Below are positions 46,749 through 56,787 of a stretch of 64,000 nt of DNA, in pieces. Source of the DNA: Calliopum simillimum (Eukaryota; Arthropoda; Insecta; Diptera; Lauxaniidae); assembly GCA_951812925.1 (NCBI GenBank), contig OX638369.1, positions 61,518,228 through 61,582,227 on the forward strand, read 5' to 3'. Made by a program: the position numbers and the translations under genes. Position 1 is the first letter of the stretch. Every line of letters starts with the position of its first letter. The notes below the pieces were generated by a model that saw only the letters and a program-made list of their open reading frames with translations, did no database searches and was not told the DNA's origin.

Positions 46749-46886
46749 CAAGCGTTGTTAAACTCAAATCAGCAACGAAATGTTCTCAAAACACTCACGA
46801 AGCGTTGTTAAACCCAAATCAGCAACGGAACGAAATTAAAACACTCACGAAACGTAGTTAGATCCAAATCAGCTCATTTCAAAACA
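46749..46886 (+). repeat. 50-bp tandem repeat, 2.7 copies
   Basis: Units start AGCGTTGTTAAAC(T/C)CAAATC at 46751 and 46801 with a diverged third at 46851 (AACGTAGTTAGATCCAAATC); period exactly 50. Confidence 0.85.
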
Positions 46887-46917
46887 AATGGACTTTCAGT
46901 CAATTTCACAATAATGA

Positions 46918-47745
46918 TACCCGTAGCTGAGTTGCTAACGTCCGCATCTATCACACGACGCACTATGGTTTTTTTTTTTTTTTGACAAAAAAGTGTACAC
47001 AAAAATAATTCACTACAAGAACACAATTTCTTTAAAAAAATTAAACGCGAAATTAAAGGTTATACATTCACCTGTCTGAAAAGATGCCCGCTTTTTCCAG
47101 CATCTGATTCACCAAATAGTGACATGGGTCAAAATCTCTTTAATTTTGAAAAAAATCGATTTTTCTGTTTAAAAATGTTATTCGCATTAAACGCAGGATT
47201 GATATATGAATAAATTTACGTGTATTCAATAAAGTCCAGTAAGATGAAATCAACTCAAAGCGAAAATGGACGGTGCCACGCCCCAAAATCAAATTCGTCA
47301 TATCTCCGAAACTATTAGACGCAGATAGATTAGATTCAGTATGTTTTTAACAGGCACAGAGAGAAATAACATTCACTAAAAAAGTGGGCGATGCAACTCC
47401 CCAAAAATATAAAACACATTATAACTCCGAAACTATTTGCCCCATGTGGATGAAATTCGGTTTATATAAAACAATCATCAAAACAAATATGTCTGCTGAA
47501 AAAATATGAGATGCCACGCCCACAGGCAGAGCTACATGAATGAACTTGTTTCCTTTAGAACAGAGTGGCAATTTATAAGGATATGTTCATTGGGTGTGGT
47601 ACCGCTCTTTTTTTCAGCAAATGTCATTTGACTCACTACAAATTTTTTTAAAGAAAATGTGTCCTTGTAGTGAATTATTTTTGTGTACACTTTTTTGTCA
47701 AAAAAACCATAGTGCGACGGGTTCCAGGTTCAAATCTTTCCAATA
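46918..47745 (+). repeat. tRNA-derived segment split by a Transib-like element
   Basis: Box A TAGCTGAGTTG (46924-46934) fits the TRGYNNARNNG consensus exactly. Box B-like GGTTCAAATCT lies at 47727-47737. If the inserted element and one CGACG copy are removed, box A and box B start 44 bases apart, the spacing in an ordinary tRNA gene. This supports a former tRNA gene or SINE head now interrupted. Confidence 0.65.
46961..47714. mobile_element. Transib-like non-autonomous element, CGACG duplication
   Basis: Ends CACTATGGTTTTTTT and AAAAAACCATAGTG lead into ~85-base inverted repeats that include TGACAAAAAAGTGTACACAA and TTCACTACAAG. CGACG flanks both ends (46956-46960, 47715-47719). Transib elements are known for CAC(A/T)ATG ends and 5-bp CGNCG-type duplications, and both fit. 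The interior has no transposase; it carries three ~120-bp units with GTGCCACGCCCC (47271), GGCGATGCAACTCCCC (47390) and GATGCCACGCCCAC (47511). Confidence 0.8.
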
Positions 47746-48365
47746 TCAAGACAGAAAAAATTTTATTTAAAGCATAAAATTGAAAATAAACATAGAAAAA
47801 AATGTCAGTTTTCATTGCCGTTGACAAGAAAAAATTAATTCAAAAAATTTGTATTTTATTTAGCAACGCGAGTTGTTAAATCACTCACAAACTTGTGAGA
47901 GCCCATTAAGCGCAACGTGGTTAAAATAACCACTTTTGACAATGTTATTTTCTCTGTGTATTAAAACATTTCTTAAAATTAGGCTGTTTTCTTTATTTTA
48001 TTTTTTCAATGAGTTTTTTGAGTTGCACAGCAACCACTTGCTGCTTACCTTTACTAACTTTCCTTTATTTGAATCAAAAATTAAAAAAGTTGGTTTTTGA
48101 CAAAATGGTGTAGCTTTGAAAAAAAAAAAAAAAAAAAAATACAATAAATATACATACTTTTTGACGCTCTGAAGCGTTATGCTCATAACTTGTAAAAAAA
48201 ATATACTAAGTAAGCACTTAGAACAGCTCTGTTAATTTTTTATAAAAATTATTCTCTGTTCCCCTGAGCCATACCAAAAACAACAACAGGAATTATGACA
48301 ATGGAGAACAGAGAACAAAAGCAACAACACATGCATATAGGCACTTAAGCAAACAATTTTTCTGA
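47746..48365. other. AT-rich spacer
   Basis: Includes CAACGCGAGTTGTTAAATCA (47866) related to the hairpin at 46600, and an A run at 48119-48139. No gene. Confidence 0.35.
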
Positions 48366-48440
48366 GGGCACATAGCGCAGTCCGTTGATAAATGCGCTAT
48401 GACGAGAGTTTGACTTCAAATGTTCCAGGTTCGAAATAAA
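48366..48440 (+). repeat. tRNA-like segment
   Basis: TAGCGCAGTCCGTTGATAAA resembles the D-arm/box A part of a tRNA, and GTTCCAGGTTCGAAATA resembles box B, 55 bases apart. The same GTTCCAGGTTC(G/A)AA phrase ends the split segment at 47721. The 3' half lacks a matching acceptor strand, so this is a retroposon head, not a tRNA gene. Confidence 0.5.
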
Positions 48441-50655
48441 TTAAATTAATTTAAACATCAAATTGGTCTGATGATGGTTACGTTTCGTTAACCGACACAT
48501 ATGTCACCATATTGTTTAGTAGGTTTGTTAGTTGTCATAATTTTTTAAGTATGGAATTTTTACTTCTTGCAAATAATGACTAAAGTTCATAAAACTTAGT
48601 ATAATTTTTATCAAAATCTTAAAGTCCAACTACGAATTTTGAAAAACTTCAGATGGAATCCGTCTTAAATGTATACACATTTTCATAACTAAAACACCCC
48701 CTTTGCATTGTAAACAGATAGACAAGTGAGCACTTTCGGCTTTTTTGATGTTATCCTTATGCCCGCAAAAATTACTTCTGAAGCTTTAACAAAAAATTTA
48801 ATTGTTCAGTTACTTAACTTTACTACAGCTGCCCTACATCATAAAGTCAAACTTTTAGCATTATCAATAATGACAGCAACAACAGAAGGCATTTCAACCA
48901 CAACACCTTGGATATAAACTGATATTTTGAAATCATTGTTCCAAGTTATTTTGTGACCAAAAACTTTATCAAAATTTATCAAGCGACAAAATACGTTGAC
49001 ATACTTCCACATACTAAATATAAATGTCTGTATACATATAGCAGACACACACACAACTTGTCATACTCGTAGCTATCAAGTCAGTTTTCAACAAAACTCT
49101 GTCTTGTGTCTCTTGTCTTCTGTCAAATGCCAACTGTTGTGATGAAAGGACGAAAACAGACACAGTAGCAACAACCAGCGACAACGACAACAACACAATA
49201 TCACTTAAGGACATTTTATGAGACAGCTATGTCAACAACAACTACAATACTGTAGCGAACAGCAACAACAAACATCATACTGATAAGTTAATTAATTTAA
49301 TGCATACTTTTGAGCATAAAAGCCTTTTAACTGAATTTCGTTTCGTAACTGCGGAGGCTTTAAAGATTTACCAAAATTTGTAATGGAAATGTTGATGTAT
49401 GTCATTTTATCGTATTTGAAGATAGGAAGGTAGGGGGAGGGGGGGTTATTTTATATGATGGGAAGTAAACTTTATTGAGGCCATCGTTGAATAGAAAGTC
49501 CTTACAACAACAGCAAAAATAAACATTTTGTTAAAGGGATTTATGTATCATGCCAAAAATGTTGTCATCCGAGCACAGCGAATAAGTAGCTTGGTGGTGT
49601 TGACATAATTTGGCTTCATCCCAATGGGACTGTTCGTTATTGTAAAATATTAATTACTTACTACCAATATAATTGAATATTTGAACTTTGTAAATGTTTA
49701 TCCAATTAACAGTTAACATTTTTTCTTGTCACTTCGAATTAGAAAATATGATTAAATGTTGCATAAATTCAAACATAGAAGCATATAAAAGTAAAATGTT
49801 CATTTAAATTAGAAATTGTTTTCCATGTCTAAAAAATATAAAGCGTGCATGTAGAGCTAGATTAACCTCTTTAACCGGAACAAGTGCTGTAGCTCGAAAA
49901 AGCTAAAATAACAAAAATTGTTGATTTATTGTATCAGTCGCAGCTTACGCTGGCGTAACTAAAATTTAAAAATATTACTCCGGTTTAAAAAGAAAAAAAA
50001 GTGTTCAGAAAATCCGACAAAACGTGTGACACCAAAAATTCAGGATTGTGAAAATATTTTGTAAATCACCAACAAAAAACTGTAAAATTTTGCAAAAATA
50101 TTTAAAAAAAGAGTTCTGAAAAGAACTTCTATTAGTTTTGTATTGCAAAACTCGCTGGAACAGTATGCTCGCTATGCTGGATCGGTTTTATAAATTAAAA
50201 GCGGTTATTCAAAAGGCGATTATAGATTTTAATATTAATGCAGAATATCTGCTGTCCGAAAATGACTTTCTTTTGATTAATAATATAGTTTCTGTTATGC
50301 TTTCAGCAAAATAAACAGTAGAGTACTGTAACTTTGCGTTTTCCTTATTTTCTAAATTTTATTCTATTACATTTAAATAACGATTGTAGATCAGTCATAG
50401 TACCCACTATTGTGAACTCCCATGTAAATTCAATCTGTATGTTGGCATCTCGGGTTAAGTTGGTAGTTCCTAAAAACTGCTAACTTTTCTTAAAAAACCG
50501 AGGTTACTTGCATAACGATGCAAGTAAGCTCGATCTCTTTCCGTAAAAGCTTTAGCTGGTAAGATCTGTGCTCTAAAAAATAAATCTGATCTTCAATCAT
50601 TTAAATATCTCAAGTTAAATCAAGTGAATTAAATAAACTATTATAACGTGGTACT
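48441..50655. other. non-coding DNA, probably old single-copy sequence
   Basis: Mixed sequence with CAACAACAGC-type runs (49160-49270), CACACACAC at 49048, and a G run at 49434-49445. No repeat partner or gene recognised. Confidence 0.4.
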
Positions 50656-50659
50656 AACT

Positions 50660-52050
50660 CACGGTGTGCCTTAACCCGTTCTAAATCGGACGTCGCAGCA
50701 CATCAAATTTTTTTCCAGATTCTGTTTACTTATCGTTCAAATGATGTATAAAAAAATTTTCACTCGTGACTCCTCGACTAAATTTTGAGATAATCGTTTT
50801 TCCAATTGGGGCATTTTCCCATACAAAAAGAAAAAAAAAATTTTTTAACTTCATTAAACAAAAATTAAAATAATCACAATCGATGTGTATTGCAATGCTA
50901 AACGCGAATCCAACCTCAGAATTGCTCTAGCGTGTATAGTTTATGAGATATTGTAACCTGAAGACCAAAAAAAGTCGTTTTTTGCCATTTTTTGAAGCTA
51001 TATAACTATGTAACATATAACTTATTTGTTAAATGTGGTTAAAATACTTGAAAGCCCTAATCTTTTTCCTTAAAACCTAATTTAAATTATATTTATATTT
51101 TCATGCTTCTAAGAGATATCGTAGACCGAAATATTGTCAAATCTGGTTTTTTGCACTTTTGTGTCTTTTTAGGTTAGGATATCTTTGAGGAAAAAAAAGA
51201 TATCAACATAATTTAAATTAGGTTTTAAAGTCAAAGATTAGGACTTTAAAGTTGCTTACGAAATTAAAATTTCTTTCACATTTTAAACATGTTCAACGAA
51301 CCGACCATTTCAAAATTCAGCCGTATGCCATACATGTAACAACAACACTCGGGGTATCAAACGGCTGAATTTAGTAGCAGTCGGTTCGTTGAACATGTTT
51401 AAAATTTAAAATAAATTTTAATTTCGTTAAATCTGGTAAGCAACTTGAAAGTTTTAACCTTTGTCTTTAAAACCTAATTTTGATTATGTTGATATCTTTC
51501 TTTTCCTCAAAGATATCCTAACCTAAAAAGATACAAAAGTGCAAAAAACCCGATTTGACAATATTTCGGTCTACGATATCTCTTAGAAGCATGAAGATAT
51601 AAATATAATTTAAATTAGATTTTAAAGAAACAGATTGGGACTTTCAAGTATCTAAGGCAGATTTGACAAATAAATGATATGTTACATAGTTATACATAGT
51701 TATATACATAGCTTCAAAAAAATGCAAAAACGACTTTTTTTGGTCTTTAGGCTACAATATCTCATAAACTATACACGATAGAGCAATTCTGAGGTTGGAT
51801 TCGCGTTTAGCATTACAATACACATCGATTGTGATTATTTTAATTTTTGTTTAATGTAGTTAAAAAAATTTGTTTTTTCTTTTTGTATGGGAAAATGCCC
51901 CAATTGGAAAAACGATTATCTCAAAATTTAGTCGAGGAGTCACGAGTGAAAATTTTTTATACATTATTTGAACGATAAGTAAAAACAGAATCTGGAAAAA
52001 AATTTGATGTGCTACGAAGTCCGATTTAGAACGGGTTAAGGCACACCGTG
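50660..52050. mobile_element. 1391-bp near-complete palindrome, CACGGTGTGC ends, AACT duplication
   Basis: Begins CACGGTGTGCCTTAACCCGT and ends with its complement. Arms of about 670 bases (50660-51330, 51361-52050) pair nearly throughout around a ~30-base centre. AACT flanks both ends (50656-50659, 52051-52054). The ends CACGG(C/T)GTGC(C/T)T and the 4-bp duplication link it to 17656-19029, although the arm sequences differ. No coding capacity. Confidence 0.9.
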
Positions 52051-52148
52051 AACTGTGTTCATTTTTATTGTGTCTAACATTTACTTATGATACGATTGAG
52101 TGATTTCATTTCTTGAAATCATTCAATGGTCTTAATTTCTCTATACAG

Positions 52149-52331
52149 ATTTTGCAGCATCCTCCACGAAAAGAAATAGAAGACTTCGCTACGGAACGGG
52201 TCTATACAGTCTTCTACTGTCAACACAAAGTACACTTCTTCAAATTAAATCAACATTAAACATGGTCCCAAGAGCCGAAAGAGAAGCAAGTCACGTACAT
52301 ACCCGTCAAGTTCCAAGAGAATGGTGAGTAA
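52149..52331 (+). other. candidate internal exon
   Basis: A pyrimidine-rich stretch ending TTTCTCTATACAG precedes an island of balanced base composition that stops at GAATG followed by GTGAGT, a near-ideal 5' splice site. One frame reads ILQHPPRKEIEDFATERVYT and, after one in-frame TAA, EKQVTYIPVKFQENG up to the donor. Alternatively ATG at 52262, in good fly context (TTAAACATGG), opens 20 codons to the donor. It might be a 5' UTR/first coding exon of a host gene, a non-coding RNA exon, or retroelement debris. No homologue recognised. Confidence 0.35.
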
Positions 52332-52420
52332 AAACCTTTTATTTCCCTAAAGTGAAAAAAAAAGTGGAGAAAAAATTAATAATCGGATGTCTTGTCCGCC
52401 CTAAAAAATGTGTGAAAAAA

Positions 52421-52870
52421 GAACAAATCTCGTTAATTTGCATTAGTTCTCCAAATCAAAATTTAAAAACCCATTTACGCGCGTTTTCTTTTTTACAAAC
52501 GAAAATCTCTTTTTTTTGCAAGAAGAACTCTCGTTTTTTGCTTAAAAAGTTGATCTAAAAAACCAAAATCGTACATAGCACATCTCTCATTCGTATTTCC
52601 AAAATCAAAAAACCCCTTAACTCGCATTTTCTTTGTTACAAAAACAAACGAAAATCTTTTTTTTTTTTCCAAAAAAAGAACACCTCTCGTTCGTTTGCTT
52701 AAAAAACCCAACATCTTACATACGAACATCTCTCGGTCTTATTTCTCAAAAATATAAACTCGCTTTGCACACATTTCCTTTTTTCACAGAACAAAAACCA
52801 AAACATACACAAAAAAACAAATATTATTTTCTTTTGCGAAAAAAAAAAAAACACATGTCGATCATATTTC
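52421..52870 (+). repeat. degenerate 130-150-bp tandem repeat
   Basis: CATCTCTC(A/G)(T/G)TC(G/T)TATTTC(C/T)-type phrases recur near 52421, 52572, 52719 and 52850, each followed by an AACTCGC- or ACGCG-type phrase, a CTTTTTTACAAA-type tract and an A run. The three Lys/Phe-rich open frames here are translations of this array. Confidence 0.6.
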
Positions 52871-52894
52871 TCCAGAAACAAAAAAAAACTAGCA

Positions 52895-53479
52895 AGGGAG
52901 TAACCTTTGGCCTGGCCAAACATTAAATACCCTACACTGCAGTATTTTTCCGAGTTCACCTAGTTTTTGCTCAGAGATTGCATTTACTTATAATTCTTAG
53001 TGTCTGAGTAAAATTCAGCTCGATTATCTCAAAAAACGCTTTCAGTATAACATTTTGAAGCTTTTGCTTGTATGGGAGATGCCACGCGCTCTTGTCCGAA
53101 TTCGTTCAGTTTTTTTTTCAGAGCTTGCGCTTACAATTCGTAGTATTTATGTATATTTTGGTTTCATTGTAGTGAAAAATACTCCAAAAGTTGCATTTTG
53201 GCGGCGGTAGGCGTGTCCGTTGACCGATTTCGCTCATTTTCATTCCCACGAGCTAACTTTGACGGCGGAGGCAATGTATCAAATTTCATTGAATTATCTT
53301 GCTCAGTTTTCCCAAAACGTGTATTTCCACGCACACCCAGCCAGCCAGACAGGCGGACATAGCTAAATTGACTCAGTAGGTGACGCTGATCAAGAATATA
53401 TATACTTTTCTATATCTGCCACTCCTACTTCTCTGCGTTACAAACGGAAGGACAAAGTGAATATACCCTGGGTGTAGGG
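52895..53479 (+). repeat. dispersed repeat family A, most complete copy
   Basis: Order of parts: GTAACCTTTGGCCTGGCC, TACACTGCAG, TTTTGCTCAGAG, core TGGGAGATGCCACGCGCTC (53072), GGCGTGTCCGTTGACCG, TTTCGCTCATTTTC, ACGCTGATCAAGAATATATA, CTTCTCTGCGTTACAAACGG, and the near-palindrome TATACCCTGGGTGTAGGG. Other copies: 938-1030, 12660-13330, 21340-21775, 28491-29081 and 33470-33920. No coding frame; mechanism of spread unknown to me. Confidence 0.75.
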
Positions 53480-53698
53480 CAGTGATCGGCTTTCTATAGC
53501 TCAATTGTGCAGTCAAAAATCTATCTATCTCTTTCTATCCTTTCCACATTCTATCTATTTTCTCTCAAACATTAATTCTGTCTCTTAAATTTTGCGGACC
53601 ATTGGTGTAGGGTATAAAAATTGAGCAAATACGTAACAGACGAACAAATAACCACATACCTATATGCATAAATTGTGGTGAGTTTTCAAACCAAAAAA

Positions 53699-54569
53699 CT
53701 CAAGAGGAAAAATTTCTAGCGCTTCTGATCCAAGCACTTCAAAAGTGCTTGTCCCCATAGAAATTTAGAAGCACTATCACAATGATTTTTTATAAGACTG
53801 CAGTAAGAATAACGTGAGTTCGAACCCAGCCCGGGAAATTTTTTTTTTACTTTTTTTTGCTTTATTTTTTTTTTTATTAAAATAGTTTTTATTCAACATC
53901 TTTTATTTCTTTTTTCTATTTTCCTTTCTCTTATTAATTTACTTTTGTTTAACTGAATTGAAATTGATTACACAATGATTCCATATAAGGCTGCAGAAAG
54001 AACAACGTGAGTTCGAACCCAGCCCGGATGATTTTTTTTTTCCTTTTTTTATTTGTTTTTGCTTTATTTTTTTTTTTTTTATTAAAATATTTTTTGTTCA
54101 ACCTTTTTTTATTTCACTTTTCTTTTTTTCTTTCTCTTTTTTATTTAATTTTGCTTACTTGAATTGAAACTGATTGCACAATGATTCTATGTAATGCTGC
54201 AGGACAACATTTGCTTAATATACAAATTTAATACCTCTTCATATCATCGGGCATTGGTGTAGCGGTCTAAAGGGTTGGTAAATGTAAGAAAAAATATCTA
54301 GCACGCGGACGGTCGTGGATTCAAATCCTGGCGCGGCCAGTTTTTTTTTATCTTTTTTTTTAAATTTTATTGAAAAAACGCTTACCGCAGCATTACAAAT
54401 AAGCGCTTTAAAAACTCTTTTTTGGTAAGGCTGCGGTATACTTTTGCTCACTTACATCCTATGCCATGCAATGTTAAAAAGAAAGTATTGTTCTTACGGA
54501 GCGGAAGCGCTTATTGGTGAAAAGGATGCACTTCAGAAGGGTTTTTGAAGCACTTCTTTTCCCTTTGGG
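53699..54569 (+). mobile_element. composite MITE with tRNA-like boxes, copy 1
   Basis: Starts CAAGAGGAAAAATTTCTAGC, ends CTTTTCCCTTTGGG. Interior: AAGCACTTCAAAAGTGCTT, two sub-repeats each with GTGAGTTCGAACCCAGCCCG, a tRNA-like segment, T-rich tracts, ACGCTTACCGCAGCATTACA and AAGCGCTT words. It is the plus-strand version of 8719-9601. Confidence 0.8.
54250..54345 (+). repeat. tRNA-like segment in composite MITE copy 1
   Basis: Box A-like TGGTGTAGCGG (54255-54265) and box B-like GGATTCAAATCC (54317-54328), 63 bases apart, then GCGCGGCCAG and a T run. The long spacing fits a tRNA with a long variable arm or an intron. Confidence 0.55.
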
Positions 54570-54578
54570 AACGGACAC

Positions 54579-55222
54579 AAGCACTTCAAAAGTGCTTGTC
54601 TCCATAGAAATTTAGAAGCACTATCACAATGATTTTTTATAAGGCTGCAGTAAGAACAACGTGAGTTCGAACCCAGCCCGGGAGATTTTTTTTTTACTTT
54701 TTTTTACTTTTTTTTGCTTTATTTTTTTTTTTTTAAATATTTTTTATTCAACCTTTTTTATTTCACTTTTTTATTTTAATTTCTCATTTTTATTTACTTT
54801 TGCTTACTAGAATTGAAACTGATTGCACAATGATTCTATGTAATGCTGCAGGACAACATTTGCTTAATATACAAATTTAATACTTATTCATATCATCGGG
54901 CGTTGGTGGAGCGGTCTAAAGGGTTGGTAAATGTAAGAAAAAAATATCTAGCACGCGGGAGGGTCGTGGATTCAAATCCTGGCGCGGAAAGTTTTTTTTT
55001 TTTTCTTTTTTTTTTAATTTTATTGAAAAAACGCTTACCGCAGCATTACAAATAAGCGCTTTAAAAACTCTTTTTTGGTAAGGCTGCGGTAAGCTTTTGC
55101 TTGTTTACATCCTATGACATGCAATGTTAAAAAGAAAGTATTGTTCTTACGGAGCGGAAGCGCTTATTGGTGAAAAGGATGCACTTCAGAAGGTTTTTTG
55201 AAGCACTTCTTTTCCCCTTGGG
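54579..55222 (+). mobile_element. composite MITE, copy 2, left-truncated
   Basis: Joins copy 1 almost directly at AAGCACTTCAAAAGTGCTTG and ends CTTCTTTTCCCCTTGGG. One rather than two GTTCGAACCCAGCCCGGG sub-repeats is kept. The pair looks like a tandem duplication or an insertion into a sister copy. Confidence 0.75.
54895..54990 (+). repeat. tRNA-like segment in composite MITE copy 2
   Basis: Box A-like TGGTGGAGCGG and box B-like GGATTCAAATCC as in copy 1. The tail GGCGCGGAAAG differs from GGCGCGGCCAG in copy 1. Confidence 0.55.
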
Positions 55223-55439
55223 AAACACCACGCACATACATACTTATATACAGAATAGCAAATTTCACTTCAAACCAAAAAACCCACAAAACACCAAGCA
55301 CATGCATACATACAAGTGATCGGCAAAAATTTAAGAGAGAGAATCAATGTTTGAGAGAAAATAGATAGAATATGGAAAGGATAGAAAGAGATAGACAGAT
55401 TTTTGACTGCACAGTTGGGCTAAAGAATGCCAATCACTG

Positions 55440-55733
55440 ATATATATAGGCACATAATAGCAAACCTCGCTCAAAAGTGTGGTGAGTTTGCATAAGTTCG
55501 CAGTGCAAATTAGTATACTCAAGATTTTATGCAGTGCGGTCGGTTGCCTCTGATCGTGTGTAGACGTTCTCTGTGCCTGTGTGCGTATGTAAAATACAAA
55601 AGGAACAAATTTTAATAAATTAGACTCAAAAGTGTGGAAAAAGAAATTATAAAAAAAAAACCTACAAAACAACATAAAAGAGAACATAAAATTTAAAGTG
55701 AAAACTGTGAAAAAAGAACAAATTAACAAGTAT
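55440..55733. other. spacer
   Basis: Nothing recognised; the minus-strand frame 55331-55729 is Phe/Leu-rich translation of T-rich DNA. Confidence 0.35.
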
Positions 55734-55736
55734 GTA

Positions 55737-56625
55737 TGGGAGAAGGGGGAGGTTTCGACACCCTAACAAAAAAGTCCTTATATCTTCCAAATGCAATTGT
55801 GCATGTTATTTTGAATACACATAGGCTATGCATGAATATGTGTGCTTCTTTTATAAATTACAAAAAAATCGATATGTTTGCTATTTTCGGAAATGTGACC
55901 AATAAACCAAAGTTAAAATAAATGGCGAAACCTCCCACTTTTGGGGAGGCTTCGTCAGCCATATAAATTCTTCATTCCCTTGATTTTTTGAAACTTTCAA
56001 CGTTTTGAATGTAGATGGTAAAAGACGAATTGCTTCCGGTGATACAATGGGAGAACGAAAATCAGGAAATTCGGACCAGGAAGGTCACAGCCTTGAACGA
56101 GTTCGAGACATGATTCAGGCTGATTCTATATCCATTTGTACATTGGCATTAGTACCGAACTCCATATCTTGTGAAAAATCAGATTCATGGAAAATAATTG
56201 AATCATATGTATAAATTTCAGTTGTCGAATCCTCCCATTTACACTTGACGAATCCTCCCTTATCCACTTGTTTCCAAATTTTCAAAATTTCGCAGTTATC
56301 TTTTATTTATTTTGCAAACCTTAAAAGTAGTATTAATAGTAATAATATTTTTAAGTATCTGCTAAAAAAAAACGGAAATTTTATAGTTTATTAATCGAGT
56401 ATCACACAAAAAGCAACAAGCAAATATTACATCATTTTGGTATAAAAATACAAAATCACGACTAACTACGCACCCTAGCCGAATTGCGCAGAGAAATGTT
56501 TATGACAGCTGCGTACCATTAGGAGTCAGACTTTTTGGTTTACATACGGGAGTAAGTGCGAATAGAAATCTCAAAATTTGGCACTGATGAAGCCTCCCAC
56601 GTGGCGAAACCTCCCCCTTCTACCC
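55737..56625. mobile_element. TA-flanked element with repeated word CGAAACCTCCC
   Basis: Left TGGGAGAAGGGGGAGGTTTC (55737) and right GAAACCTCCCCCTTCTACCC (56625) are inverted repeats with two changes. TA flanks both ends (55735-55736, 56626-56627). (C/G)GA(A/G)(A/T/G)CCTCCC occurs at 55924, 56227, 56252, 56589 and 56605, with one GGGGAGGCTTCG at 55944. A 69-codon frame (56005-56214) has no recognisable similarity. Confidence 0.8.
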
Positions 56626-56787
56626 TACAAGGAAAAAAAAAAAAAATTATATTTATTTACGTACAGACGCACAATAGAAAAAACGGTTAAGTTGACAGCT
56701 GCAGCAACAAAAAATCCAGTGCAAAAAAAAAGCCAACCAGGTAATGATTAAAATATTTTTATTTTAAGATTGTGCGATTGCGCTATA

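Larger units (their letters stand above)
53480..55439. mobile_element. larger inverted-repeat element, CAGTGATCGGC ends, carrier of composite MITEs
   Basis: CAGTGATCGGCTTTCTATAG (53480) to about 53605 is mirrored at 55322-55439, ~85-90% alike over ~120 bases, including CAGTCAAAAATCTATCTATC and TTTTCTCTCAAACATT. CAGTG...CACTG ends resemble hAT elements. No 8-bp duplication is seen. Two composite MITEs fill the centre. Confidence 0.65.

Noticed and set aside
54250..54345. Functional tRNA gene
   Set aside because: Boxes are present, but the acceptor stem cannot be completed and the segment recurs only within MITEs.
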